64,000 bases of DNA from Gymnopus androsaceus JB14 (GCA_009733575.1 ML769579.1:1-64000), one strand, 5' to 3'; counted from the stretch's first letter, positions 23,349 through 34,502 are shown. Made by a program: numbers and translations. The notes: a model not told the origin generated them from the letters alone.

Positions 23349-24193
23349 ATGCCCGTCGGTATCGAAGCCTGGATAACTCAGATCCCACCTATCACAAGAG
23401 CATGGCTGGCATTATCTGTGCTTACTAGCTTAGCCGTTGTACGTCTAAATCTTCTCCTTCACGAAGTATATATTAATTCACTTGAATCGACAGCAATGCC
23501 AACTTGTAACTCCTCTGCAGCTGTACTATAGCCCCAAGAGTGCCTTCGAAAATTCTCAGGTATATAATCATAAAGTTTGTGCTGAAAAGAAACCAGGTTA
23601 ATTTCTGGTTCTTTGCAGCCGTGGCGAGCATTCACCACGTTCTTTTACTTTGGATCGATATCGTTGGATTTTGTGTTCCATTTATTCTTCTTGTAAGTTC
23701 AGATTATCCAAGGACCCACCAGGAAAGTGATCTTCTTTGTACAGCATGAGATACAGCCGAATGCTAGAAGAATCTTCGTTTGCGAACAAAAAAGCGGATT
23801 ACTTTTGGCTATTACTTCTTTCCTCGTTAATGCTCCTCGTAAGTTATCTAATCTATTATTTACCTTCGCATACTAATCCTTTTCCAGGCTCTCAGTCCTC
23901 TCTTCAACCTCCCATTCCTCTCATCTTCCCTCGCATTTGTACCAATATACCTCTGGTCTAGGCGACATCCAGATACACCCATTTCTCTCTTCGGTCTTTT
24001 CACCATAACCGCACCATATCTACCCATTGCCCTCGTGGCATTCTCGTGGATTCTTAGCGGGACGTGGAAGGCTGCTGCTGGAGACCTTGCAGGATGCCTA
24101 GTCGGTCATGTCGGCTGGTTCTTGAGAGATGTATGGGCGAGGGAAATGGCGGGCGGGACGACTATCCTCAGTGAGAGCCCTGCTGTGCTGTGA
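23349..24193 (+). CDS. DER1: Derlin (DER1 family), ER-associated degradation
   Basis: Polytopic ER membrane protein, a rhomboid pseudoprotease that takes part in retrotranslocation of misfolded proteins. Exons are 23349-23438, 23521-23559, 23619-23692, 23745-23838 and 23888-24193; the sum is 603 nt (200 aa). Family features in order: PPITRAWLALSVLTSLAV, YYSPKSAFENSQPWRAFTTF, FYFGSISLDFVFHLFF, RYSRMLEESSF, KADYFWLLLLSSLMLL, YLWSRRHPDTPISLFGLF and APYLPIALVAFS. Several hydrophobic membrane segments are evident. The length is slightly short for the family, with little cytosolic tail. Its first two exons lie in the segmental duplication. It is convergent with TAM41, and 24194-24556 holds nothing else that I can see. 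Confidence 0.9.
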
Positions 24194-24556
24194 GTGTTTT
24201 AATATCGGTCCTTTGTCTTTGTGCTAAGACCGTGCTGTAGGAAACGGTTATTTGGAGATATCTAATAAACCGTTATTTACTTAGAAAGCAGGATTGTATG
24301 ATATATTTTTTATTGATCTGTTGTAAGAATATAATTGTTGGATATTTACATGAGCAGGTTTGCTGCTTCAACGAGCGACACTGCTTTAAAAAGAACGGAA
24401 TATGTATGTTATAAGTCGCAGAACGACTGGGGTATGGTACAAATAGCTTGCCTTAAAATCTAGTAGTGAGTGATGATCCAGTGCCTATGATATGTATACT
24501 TTAATGCCAGAATGGACAAGAGGTGAAAGTGACGGGAAGGTGGTGCGGTACGGAGA

Positions 24557-25953
24557 CTATGAGGAGTTACTCTTCGCTGAGGAGCCTCTCCACCATTTGC
24601 CAATCTTGGCTGTACTGTAGCGTACGCTCTTTATCATACCGGCGGAAAGGAACCCTTTCAAAGTCTGTATCGTCGCTGGCCATCGTACAATCGCGCTCAT
24701 TTCTGTAAGAGACGAATTTCAGCTTTCGTACGCAAACGGTATCATCCGACTTACCACGGTCCAACATGTCCGGCAATTTCTCTTCGCCAGCCAACCTGAC
24801 CCAATACGCATTTTCCTCCTCCTTTGACTGCACCCCGTATCTCTGCTTCAAATGGAATATAAGGTTCACAGGCAGTTTCCGCAGATGAAGCGATCGTGCT
24901 TGGGGACTAACGTCCTGATGGATATGCTGCACATGCGATGGCCAATGAACCCCAGGAAGTCCTACCACTAGGCGATGGTACAGTTCTTTAAACTGCGGCC
25001 CCTGGCTCCGCACGATATTTCCCACTTTTCCTCTATTCTCCGCTGGAAGCACCATGCGCGGGTCGCCAGTGTACGAAATACGAGCAATTCGCTCAAAGAG
25101 CTCCGTCTCTGAGAAGGATTCAGGGAGGGTTAAGAGAGCAGCACGGACGGCCGAAGTGAGATTGACTTGTTGGGTGAGTCGGACTCGTGCATCGTCTTTG
25201 ATAATTCGAAGGGGTTTATGCATGCGTCCGGCGAGGTAGAGACTGTTCCAGTTTAAAAGGTCGGAGCAAAGATTGTCGACAGTTGTCACTCCATACTTGA
25301 TAGTCTAAAAGATCTACGATGAATAAAGCGTCCCAGAATAAAATCATTCGACTTACCACGCCGTTCATTGGGACCAAGGTATTGAACCAAACTCCAGGGT
25401 TGATAGCCTGAAGTGCAGAAACATAATCCGATCCAAGCATTCTAGCGTCAAATGTATAGTGACTGGGATGCTGAGCCATATTAATCGAATGGAAATGCGC
25501 CGGATGGGTGACCGCAAACATGAAGTCAAGCATGGGCGCATCGGGAGCGGTCGGTTTAGTGATACTCGTAATCCCTGTCGTTGGCGAGGTCGTTGCACTG
25601 GCTCCGTAGCCATCCTGCTCGAATACACCTGATCCATACGCAAAAGCATAGCGTATTGGAGCATCAAACTGGGCTACAATCGACTCTAGAAGGGCTCGAG
25701 TCGAATTGGAGACGGGTAAAAGCTGATTCCTGCCAAAAGTTGGCGGAAGATCAGGAAGAGGCGGTGAGCGAGCTGGCCGAGGCCGCGGATACAAGCTAGA
25801 GCGGGGTTTCGGCTTTGATGAAGAGGAATTCGGATGTTTTGGAGGAGGCAAATCGGAAGAGGAAGAGGAAGAAATGGCCTCGGTGGCCAGACATCGGATG
25901 ATTAGGTATGAATTTGTAGATAGTTTGTGCGAATTACGAGCTGCAGATAACAT
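24557..25953 (-). CDS. TAM41: Mitochondrial phosphatidate cytidylyltransferase TAM41
   Basis: Makes CDP-diacylglycerol on the matrix side of the inner mitochondrial membrane for cardiolipin synthesis. Exons are 25357-25953, 24755-25304 and 24557-24702, totalling 1293 nt (430 aa). The N-terminus (MLSAARNSHKLSTNSYLIIRCLATEA split over a basic, Ser-rich region) fits a mitochondrial presequence. Signature motifs: RYAFAYGSGVFEQ and MLDFMFAVTHPAHFHSINM (nucleotidyltransferase core), SHYTFDARML, IKYGVTTVDNLCSDLLNW, YLAGRMHKPLRII, and the C-terminal REMSAIVRWPATIQTLKG and RYSTAKIGKW. The frame is clean. Confidence 0.93.
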
Positions 25954-26599
25954 TCTGGATTTCGAGTTGGTGGTTGGTCAGTAAGTAAGAATGTACTTAT
26001 GCGCACTCCTCAGCCGCGTGTCAGCGAAATTGACGTAATTCTTTCGGCGACTCTCCCGAAGCGCGCTCAAACTTCTTACCGCGACTATCCAGCGACTCTA
26101 CGCGTCAAAAATGCTCACGACACTTGTACAAGACTCCTGATAATAGACCAACATCCCATCTCCATTTTGACCAAGATTTATGCTTTTCGTCCGGCCAATC
26201 CGAACATGCCAAATTTTCGTCCTAAGAGTCAAGCTTCAGAACTCGGAATTGACTGCGTTCTGGCATAACCTGGTGGGTGTATAATCCAGGGTAACAGGAA
26301 TTATTCCGCCGAATTCCGTCTTTCAAGCTTTCCAATCAGCGGGAGTCCCAGTAACGGTGCTACACCGCATGTTGGAAAGCCTGAATTCTATGGTCTGCTT
26401 ATCAGTGACCAACCCCTCCCCGCTGCAACATGATTATCCTACCCGGGTTCCCGAACGGGCCTAATATATTTACTCCCGTGCCAGAGTTATGTATTGTATA
26501 TGATGCAGTCAAATTCCCGGTATTTTTGGTTTTCCCCCCTTCTCCCATATCTCTCTAAGCTTCGCTGGCCGAAGGACTTTTGCTGAGCAAAGTCGCGCT
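25954..26599. other. Divergent promoter region, no gene seen
   Basis: Between TAM41 (-) and the secreted kinase-like gene (+). No supported coding sequence. An imperfect inverted pair (GCTTTCCAATC near 26328 and GTTGGAAAGCCTGAATTC near 26369) may simply be a short hairpin. Confidence 0.4.
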
Positions 26600-27539
26600 A
26601 TGATTGTTAACCGTCAACATTTCCTCCTTCTTACGATCTTCCTTAGCTTGTGGGCTATCCTTGCTGCTCCCACCACCCCGCCGCACACTCCTTCAGCGGT
26701 AAGTCCATTTTCATGCCCTCTCTTTCACCGAGAATCTGATGTTTCCCGTATATAGCCTACTAAGCCAAGTTGGATATTAAAGCCAATCGAGACGGGGCCC
26801 TTCACGCCAGAGGAGGAAAAGGCTTTCAGTATGTTTATCCAGTACTTAATCGCTTGTGAAAATGCGACCTAACCCCCGGGTCTTTATAGGTCGTACTCTA
26901 CATATCGCTGTCGGTCCCCCCCTTAATGAAAAGGGAAACAATAACGCGGGGATTTTCACTGTCCCCGGGAAATACAATAACATCGATGGGACCAAGCTCG
27001 TTGTCAAGGCTCTAAAGTCTGCCGACGCAGCATCCATAGCCGAAGTCAAAGTGCTACATGGTTTCGATGACCTTGTTGACTCCGGGAAGGTTATGATTGA
27101 TGGTAAACTTACGCCAGCTATTGTGATGAAGAAGAAGGACGGGTGCTCGCTGATTCTGTGCAAGGAATATACAGGTGCTGGGCCGGACGACAAGAGGAGA
27201 ATGAGGAAGGAAGCTCAAGAGTTGATGTATAACAAGGTGGCAGATATCGCGGAAGCCAAGGGTTTGTACCATGAGTGAGTTGCTAATGCCAGTCCTCTCG
27301 GAGCAGGTACATGACTGTTGATTATTTTGCAGTGACAACCACATGGGGAACTACATTGTGACCATTAAGGATAAGAAGGTGGTTTCGGTAGAAATCATTG
27401 ACTGGAATGGAAAACATGTGTATTGGATTGCCAAAGTGGCGAGAGAGGTAGTGGTAAGTTCTATTGAATTCTTGGACTCAGAGAAAAGTATGATTCTAAT
27501 GCACGATAGGTGGCTCATACCAAGGAAGAATGGCCGTAA
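26600..27539 (+). CDS. Small secreted protein with a minimal kinase-like (APH-type) fold
   Basis: Exons are 26600-26698, 26756-26828, 26890-27274, 27333-27453 and 27510-27539, totalling 708 nt (235 aa). The first 22 or so residues form a signal peptide (HFLLLTIFLSLWAILAAP). The rest carries kinase-fold landmarks in the right order. There is a candidate beta-3 lysine (KLVVKAL), a helix-C glutamate (AEVKVLHGF), a catalytic-loop-like HDDNHMGNYIV (H-x-D followed by N at +5, as in aminoglycoside phosphotransferases), and VEIIDW where the metal-binding Asp of the DFG/IDF position would be. The protein ends about 25 residues after that Asp, so most of the usual C-lobe is absent. I infer a secreted kinase-like or pseudokinase protein; substrate and activity are unknown. 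Confidence 0.72.
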
Positions 27540-27689
27540 CTTCGGACTGGGTGGTTGTGTGGTTGTGGAGTACATGGGCCAGAGCACGCAACACTTGCTC
27601 ATTCATGTTCATTTTCAAACTCCGGCTGCCATGAAAGACAATACATAACACAATTGACAGCCTCCTGACTACTTGGAAATGGTCAGTGG

Positions 27690-28370
27690 AAAAGATGTAC
27701 TGTCCTTGAGAGACGTCCTGAAGTCCACGCAAAATATCCAACATTACAGACTCGCGAGCTATTACAGAGGTTCCAGAAACGAGCAAGGCCTAAACGGAAG
27801 AAATACCAGCTTCACCATTATCTTGTCGATGGCATCTTTGAGCTTCTTCACCAGTCGTGATTTGGCTCTCATTCTCGCTATTCTTCACGAATTGAGAAAG
27901 TCGGCTACTCGATTGAAAGTCAAAGAGTTCTCCGCGTATCTGGAAATGGCGTTATACAACTGATTAGTTTATGGTTTCGTGAACACGTATCGAGTATACC
28001 TATGAAACTCTTTAACCTGCTTCATCACTTCGGATGGCAGAACCGCCACTTTTTCTTCATAATGTGACAGCACACCTTGCAAGATCTTCGAAATCTTTCG
28101 CGTTATGGAGATATTTCTATGACGCCCATCAGTTCAAAAGATAAGGTCGGAGCCCAAGCACACTTTGCACTGATCAATTATGAATATTGTAGCAGACGCG
28201 GCATTTGCGATAAATGGAATTGAATCTGACAACTGGTTGAAGTTTCCGCCGCATTTAATGTGCTACTGATAATCTGGGAACTCTTTCCTCGGGTGTCGAA
28301 TTCGAGGAACCACCAAGCTTGGTCTTGAGGGCTGCAGTCGTTCCTTTATCGTTGTAGAACAAGAATGACA
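27690..28370 (-). pseudogene. Relic of the NACHT-WD40 gene 5' end (copy C)
   Basis: Aligns over its whole length with exons 4 to 1 and the introns of the intact receptor at 57220-57938. Shared blocks include GAGAGACGT, ATATCCA..CAGACTCGCGAGCT, TTCACGAATTGAGA, GAGTTCTCCGCGTAT, CTGATTAGTTT-like sequence, CTGCTTCATCACTTC, TGGAGATATTTCTA, TGATCAATTATGAATATTGT and AGCAGACGCGGCATTT. The start codon is lost (CAT to TAT on the plus strand) and frames are broken. Homology ends abruptly at 27690, matching the exon 4 donor of the intact gene, so the NACHT and WD40 parts are missing. Confidence 0.85.
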
Positions 28371-29440
28371 GAAACTGTATAATCTTGAACGGTACTGATC
28401 CAGGCTGATGAGTACTGCGACAGGCCCTGTGCCTCGTGCTCGCGGGGAATTGTCTCTTTCAGCTCCGCCGATTGATACTGCCCCTCCGAAAGCTCATTCC
28501 CCTCATGTTCGACATGAATCATCTCTCCAAATGGTACACCCTCTCTGGAGCTTTCTGCTTCTCATGCTCGGAAAGAATCAAGTGATACTCTTGCGCCCAC
28601 TTCGCCCTGAGCAACTGGTACTCTAACGTCTGGTATACAAACACGATAAACAAGCTGTATAAGTAATCTGCTAGCTTACTAGCCAATCTGTTCTTTCTTT
28701 CTTCGAAAAACGTTTTGGCGACTTATAATCAAACGTCGGCTCGAGTCAAACTGCTCAACTTGATTATGGGCTGCTACGAATTCTGCTCTGCGCCAGACAA
28801 GACTCGCTTAGACAGTGGAGATTAAACAGTGGAGATTAGGTGACGAGGCTACCTTGAAGTTGGAAAGCTTCTGATTCGCACTGGCATGCTGACATTTAAC
28901 AGACTACGACATTTAACAGCGCGGTTCTCTCTTGTTTGGACTCCGGTGCACTCCCGGTCCGCTCCAGTCTTTTTCAGTTCCTTGCTTGGCGACATATCTG
29001 TGATAAGGGCGAATCAGACCTGTCAGCTGGAGACTGCCATCCGTGAGATCCTCGAGCTTTCAAGTCTTAGATTCAGCGAAGATTCTCCCTGGCCAAAACG
29101 CACTGGGCCGGTGGTGAGCTTCAAGACTTGTTTTCTTTCCACTGAAGTCCATAGATTCTGAAGGACTGTCAAGCCGCTTGCAGAATATTCATCACTTTTC
29201 TCAGTTCGAGATTCCATCGCTTCGTTTGCGCTGAACAAGTCTTCAGCCTTGCGTGACATCTGCGTCCTGAAGCCAGGCTTGAAGGTTGAAGGTTGACATG
29301 AGTTCGGCTGGACCTTCATCCTTCCATGACATTCAGCTCGCCCTGTTCTGGCTGGTGCGAGCTGAAGGGTACCTTAATAAGGTTTTTGGTACTTAAACCG
29401 CATGAATATTGTTAGCCTGTACCGACTTGTCCCTCCCAGT
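28371..29440. other. No recognisable gene
   Basis: Short frames on both strands have no family character and no coherent splice model. This is probably decayed sequence plus the promoter of the Y3-like gene. Confidence 0.4.
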
Positions 29441-30112
29441 ATGTTTTTCAACTATCGTAAAGTGAGTATCCCACTACTAGTACTGACTCGCCGCTTTCTT
29501 ACTCTTCCAACTCCCCCCTCCCATAGATTGCCTACGTAACGCTATCAGTAGCTGCACCCGCAATCGGACAAACAGTCTCAGTCGGGTGCTTCTCCACGGG
29601 AACCGCTGGGGTGTGCGTTGACCACATCCAGACGTTCTGCCAATCAGGGCAAAACATTCTTCCTGTACGTTGCTACAGTGAGCTCTAGAAGCTGTATGTT
29701 AACCTCCGGTTTGCAGGTAGGACCACAGAACACTTACGCTCGCTGCTTCAATGAGGACGGATATAAATGTAAGCAATTTCCAAAGTTCAAAGCGTAGAAG
29801 GGGTTCACGAATGCTCATTGGTCACTGAAGGCGACTTGACTGCTTGGAATCTGCTTCCCTCCAGCTCTGACGGCGACGTTCCCAGTGCTGTAAACTGCCA
29901 AACCATCCTCGATACCATTTCCGAGGTATGCCCTCAGGTAAGCATGATCGCTGTTTTTGATGAAATATTGCCGAGAGTCTCATTTATTGACTGAACGTCT
30001 CAAGGGTGGTCAAGGTAGCATTACAGCAGGAACATTTGTATTCACTCTCGACCCAAATGAAGGAAGTTGTGGGGCAGATGCGATAGCCGGTGGTCTTGGA
30101 AGCAGCACTTAA
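29441..30112 (+). CDS. Secreted glycan-binding Y3-like protein
   Basis: Exons are 29441-29461, 29527-29664, 29717-29768, 29831-29937 and 30005-30112; the sum is 426 nt (141 aa). There is a signal peptide-like N-terminus (MFFNYRKIAYVTLSVAAPA) and then a Cys-rich domain with the pattern of the Coprinus Y3 lectin family: GCFSTG, VDHIQTFCQ, YARCFNEDGYKCDLTAWN, NCQTILDTISEVCPQGGQG and FVFTLDPNEGSCG. About eight cysteines are spaced for disulfides. An upstream in-frame ATG at 29402 exists, but 29441 gives the better signal peptide. Family members are small secreted lectins of mushrooms. It is a single-copy gene here. Confidence 0.75.
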
Positions 30113-30142
30113 TTTTGGGAGTCTGTACTAGATTGACATGAT

Positions 30143-30430
30143 TCAGTTTGAGTTCTGAGGGGAAAAAGAAAGCAAGGTCTTTATGATAAGTACACAATAT
30201 GAATCTCGAGTCGTTGCTTCAGCAGTTGATATTGGACGCTTTGACATCACCATATAAGGCAACGTTGCAGTGCCAAAATCCTTCCAAGGCCCACTGGGAG
30301 GAGTAAGCACCAGACAGGGTTGACGAATGTTGGCATCATTGGTAAACACGGAGACACCTGGATAAGGAACGTCTCTCAATTCTGCCAAGTCACCGTTGAG
30401 GCGAGAGAGCAGTTTGTGTGATCTGGTCAC
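30143..30430 (-). pseudogene. Fragment of a UBC-like (ubiquitin-conjugating) domain
   Basis: The first ~60 residues resemble the N-terminal half of an E2/UBC fold: RLNGDLAELRDVPYPGVSVF, TNDANIRQPCLVLTPPSGPW, KD. After that the family pattern is lost, with different frames giving only short matches, and there is no catalytic cysteine region. It looks like a truncated, decayed copy. Confidence 0.5.
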
Positions 30431-31786
30431 GAGGAAGGATAACTTAGTATAGGCACCGTTGCTTTTATACGCATATATCGCGAGTCAGCGGTGGGAAGTG
30501 TAGAAGTTCCGGGTGATCTTTAACTTTTATGGCTGGCGGACATTTTGGGCTCAGCTATGTAAACCCAAGTATTTTTAGAATGAATCCAAGTATCGAAGTC
30601 TGGAGAGGTGATCAAGGAGATGATACTGCACCAAAAGGTGGTTGTTTAAGTTTACTGTAAGGAGCAGTTCGGGCTCTTCCATTTCACCGAGGGCGTTACA
30701 TTCCCTGAGTCCAACACACTGTCTTTATCTCAAAGATAATACCATCCTCAGCCTCTTTGATCAGTGTTGGATCATTGTTCCCCCGAAGGGGAAAGAGTGA
30801 CATTTGCATTGGGGGAGGAGGTGCAAGAGTAAAATTCGGTTCCTGTCCCGCATGAAGAACAGGAGCGGATTCTCACTCTGCAGAGGAGGAAGCGACTATT
30901 CAGCGCGAGCTTGAGTTCTTGTCGATATCGGAGTGGGAGTACCACTTACCGGAGATACAATTCCTCTCGAGCATGAGCGGAAGGGACAGGAGTCCCCTCG
31001 TAGGAGGGGTTGACATAGACGTTACGTCGCTAGGTTCATTGCCTGCTTCTCTAGCTTGAGCATGATGAATCAAAGTCCGAGCGGGGCAGCGGTATTCAAG
31101 CTCGTCGTAACTGCAACAGGCGTCCGGCAAAATTGTCAGCACGGTGATTCGAAGCTGAAGAGAATTGGGAGACAGCGCCGAGCGCGAGAGCAAGGAAAGT
31201 AGAACTTCATTATCGAGAAAATCGGAATTGAAAACGCTCGGAGAATGAGATATTTGTTTTTGAAAGAATAAGTGGGTTGTGCCGAAAATGACCCATAGCT
31301 GGGCGTTTTTGTACTTTGAGTGACATGTACTTCGCCTATATGTTTGGTAGGCGGAGTATCTACACGAAAGAGTCGTGGAGTAGGGCGCCATTGGAGCTGA
31401 TAATGGAAGGGATAACGGCGAAATCATTCTTCAGTCCAGTGACGAAAACCCGCATCTCTGACGCAGCATCAAATACGCTCTGCCTCTGCAAATTTTGACT
31501 GCGCAATGGTCTCTGTCGAATGTGAGCACTAATCACCACAATCGCTACACGGTCAATTCCTCGAATACCCCCCACCACCCTCCCTTCCATGTCAAAGGTC
31601 GTCGAATCGTCCTGGATTTGACGAGAAGCGACCTGGAGCCTTTGAAGCTGAATGAACCTGCGAGATTTAGTACTAAGCTCATAAGTAAATTAGTGAATTA
31701 AAAAACAAGGAAAACGAACACGACTTACTGCAAGAGGCGTTTATCGAAACAGCATTATCATGGTGAGGTCGTCATCAGGGAGTTTT
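30431..31786. other. Mostly non-coding; one weak minus-strand frame
   Basis: A minus-strand open frame at 30900-31427 (SRSALSPNSLQLRITVL, ERNCISGKWYSHSD) has no family I know. It contains a plausible splice donor, so it may be part of an unrecognised gene. Nothing else is convincing. Confidence 0.3.
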
Positions 31787-32783
31787 TATACCGACGGTTG
31801 AAATAACCAGGCAGATGATGGTACGAGCGAGACTGCGAGTATGACAACTACAAGAGATAGGCATGTAAGAAATGGTAGTGCGCGGCATTGACTGTCAGGT
31901 AAAGTGCTGACAGTTGAACCACAGCGAGAAACGAGTTTGATCTCAAGATTCGATATGCATAAGAATATACCAGCTATGCCAATCCAGATACAAAGAGAGG
32001 ATCACAAAACCCAGTACAATGATCCTCGATAGACTATCCATTTTCCGCAGGCTTGGTTCTGGTAAGAGACGGTTCTCGATGCTCTGGGCTTCCATCCGCG
32101 TTGAGGCCTGTTTCCTCGGCTGGTCAATGGAAGGTTGCGCTCGATGGGTACGTGCATGAGGTCTGTCGAAGAGACCATGATGATGAAAGAGACAAATAAT
32201 AGAGAACAGTGAACGATTAAGAATGAACTAACCTAACGAAAATCAGAGCCCAACCACGAGCTTTCTCTTCCGACTTAAAAGTCCAACAAACCTGTAGGAT
32301 AAACGCGAGACTAAGAGAACGAATGCTCTAAGGCCGTTGGAAGGTGAATATTGGGTGGATTGGTGCTTGATTGAAAGTAGATTACACGTCGTACAGTAAA
32401 GAGGGATAGATAAGTAGCTGCTGAGTAGAGTTTACGACCGTTTCTACACGAAAATTCTGCCATTAGAATCATAGTTGAACAAAAAGTGAAGAAACACAAA
32501 AGAAACACGTACCTTCTCGCCCAACATCAGACTAAGATAACCAGCTCAAATTTCCAGCTCCTGTCAGTTATACTTACAAAGAGAGATATGGCAGCAAATA
32601 GAGTGTAGAGTAGGGGAAAAATAAGTTGACGAGCAACGACATCGTAGTTCGAGGTTTAGCGCCATCGGCGATCCGGATGGAAGCGTGACTCAGGCTGACT
32701 GCATCGAGCTGAACCGGTATCGTCGTATCGAACACGGCAGGTAAAGGACACAACTGAAACGCTAATCCCGAGCTAATCAGCAT
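31787..32783 (-). CDS. Hypothetical membrane protein, multi-exon
   Basis: A series of minus-strand exons can be joined with good GT..AG sites: MLISSGLAFQLCPLPAVF to LFFPYSTLYLLPYLSL (32574-32783), a short exon SDVGREK, then NFRVETVVNSTQQLL with LLYD, then VCWTFKSEEKARGWALIFVR, then PHARTHRAQPSIDQPRKQ to SLSRIIVLGFVILSLYL, and possibly a last exon LPDSQCRALPFLTCLSL with VVVILAVSLVPSSAWLFQ ending at 31787. Two or three hydrophobic stretches suggest membrane segments. I do not recognise the family, and exon ends are approximate. Confidence 0.4.
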
Positions 32784-33200
32784 GTTTTCTGTAGCTTGCC
32801 AAGTCTCTCGACTTAAATCGTATAATTCTCATCCAGATATTTGTTGCCTACTAACGGACAGCGCGTCGATCTGGACTGACGTTCTGCGCTGTGCTGCGTT
32901 CATATTGCATGCGCAGATTTGCGCAGCCCGCAGTCTACTACGCGACTTCCAATAACCCTAATTGAATGCTGGTTATCTGCGAAGAACCCAAGGCTTACTT
33001 TTCGAAGAGGTTAGAAGTTAAGCCTCAAAGCTTAAAGCGTTGTGGTGTGGTATGTATGACATGAACAGGGGAATTATCGATCGATGAACCTTCAATTACG
33101 CTTCAAGTCAAGATGGCGAGCGATAAAGTTTGGATGCCTCGTTTCACTAAGTATTCCTTATTTATAGTCTCTGCAAGAGGGCCTTTCGACATAACAAACC
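32784..33200. other. Divergent intergenic region
   Basis: Promoter space between the putative membrane protein (-) and the GTPase (+). No gene or clear motif seen. Confidence 0.4.
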
Positions 33201-34046
33201 ATGTCTGCTCCTTCATCTACTCCAGCTCGCAACATCATCATTTTCGGATCCACTGGTTGTGGAAAGAGTTCCGTCATTAACATGCTGCGCGGCGAAGACA
33301 TTGCTCCTGTGTCTAGTGGTGCGCGGGGGTGCACCTTCGAGAGCAAAGCCTACCGCGTCACCATAGATGGCGAAGAATACCAAGTTCACGATACCACCGG
33401 TCTCGATGAAGGGGATGCGGGTAGAGTCTCCTCCAAAGATGCGATCTTAAAGTTGTATCAACTTCTGCGAAACTTGCAGGACGGTGTCGCACTTCTCGTC
33501 TACTGCATGCGGGGCCCTAGGCTTACAGGTGCCATCCAGCGGAACTATAGTACCTTCTATGACGGATTTTTTCGTAAAGAAGTTCCCATCGTTGTCGTTG
33601 TAACGGGACTCGAGGACGTCGAACCTATGATGGAGTCTTGGTGGACCGACGGCGACGAGCCTGGTCGCATTGCGTTCGCAAAGTATAATATGCATTTTGA
33701 TGGACATGCATGCATAACTGCCAGCCGAGGCAAGAGGAACCGGAATCAAGAAGAGTATGAAGAGTCCAAAGAGGTGTTAAGGCAACTGATAGCTGATAAA
33801 CACCAGAAAGGGCAGCCTTGGAAAATGGTGAGCTTTTGGGAATATTTGAGTATTCCACAACTTGTTCCACGAAAATCAACCGTACTAACTTTTTGCGGAC
33901 AGGAAACCATGCCTTGGTTCATATCGGTTTTGAAATGGTTGGGTTTCTTCGTTCCTTTTGGTTGGATCCGAAATTTATACGGGATATTGAAACAATTCCT
34001 TCCAGAGAGCGATGCAAAGGAGATTGCTGCGCAGGTGAATACATAG
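33201..34046 (+). CDS. AIG1/IRG-like P-loop GTPase
   Basis: Exons are 33201-33827 and 33903-34046, giving 256 aa. G1 is FGSTGCGKSSVINM. G2-like threonine lies in GARGCTFES. G3 is HDTTGLDEGDAG. The G4 position reads VVVTGLEDVEP rather than N/TKxD, as is usual in this agaricomycete GTPase group. The intron 33828-33902 (GTGAGC, branch site TACTAAC, GACAG) is exactly 75 nt with no stop, so retention would add 25 residues in frame. The C-terminal exon is hydrophobic and aromatic (WFISVLKWLGFFVPFGW), suggesting membrane association. These GTPases form large families in mushroom genomes; a role in immunity or cell fusion is only speculation. Confidence 0.8.
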   Translation: MSAPSSTPARNIIIFGSTGCGKSSVINMLRGEDIAPVSSGARGCTFESKAYRVTIDGEEYQVHDTTGLDEGDAGRVSSKDAILKLYQLLRNLQDGVALLVYCMRGPRLTGAIQRNYSTFYDGFFRKEVPIVVVVTGLEDVEPMMESWWTDGDEPGRIAFAKYNMHFDGHACITASRGKRNRNQEEYEESKEVLRQLIADKHQKGQPWKMVSFWEYLSIPQLVPRKSTVLTFCGQETMPWFISVLKWLGFFVPFGWIRNLYGILKQFLPESDAKEIAAQVNT

Positions 34047-34190
34047 GCTACTTTGTTAGCGTAAACATAGTGTACGACCGCCCAATGAGCTTAATAAGCG
34101 GAGAGTAATGTCAGTATACAGTGAAGGGAATAGGATCGTAAACATATTTGGATACTCCCATAATATTACTCCGGCGTTGGAAAAGTGATC

Positions 34191-34502
34191 ATGAAGAGTT
34201 TTGCTCGTTCATACGACAATCGAGAGAAGGAAACAAAACAAAATGACGCTGAAGGCCAAGATGCCGGAGGTTTCATTAGCGATGATTCAAACATTATCGT
34301 CGCTGATAACGAATGCCCAGACTCCAAATCCGATACAAGCATTTAGAAGTCGACAAAACCCGATAAAAAACACGAGATTCAAAGGGATGACATTTGGGAA
34401 TCACGTAGAGCTTCAAGGGAAATAGGCCAACAGCGAGATCCAGGGACCTTGTATGTGGTCATGAACGGGGAAGCGCTGACGAGGGTACCGAACCGTCTGT
34501 AG
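34191..34502 (+). pseudogene. Open frame interrupted by one TAG, unknown
   Basis: ATG at 34191 (MKSFARSYDNREKETKQND) is open for 51 codons to a TAG at 34344-34346. The same frame then continues open for another 51 codons (KSTKPDKKHEIQRDDIWES, ending EALTRVPNRL). The charged, polar composition looks protein-like on both sides of the stop. No family recognised; it may be a gene fragment with a nonsense mutation or chance. Confidence 0.25.

Larger units (their letters stand above)
19425..23590. repeat. Tandem segmental duplication, right unit (~4.2 kb)
   Basis: Second copy of 15388-19415 (see that entry for matching blocks). Here the DUF6699 gene and the derlin gene are intact, so this is probably the ancestral arrangement and the left unit the redundant copy. 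The unit continues past the breakpoint into the complete derlin. Confidence 0.82.
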
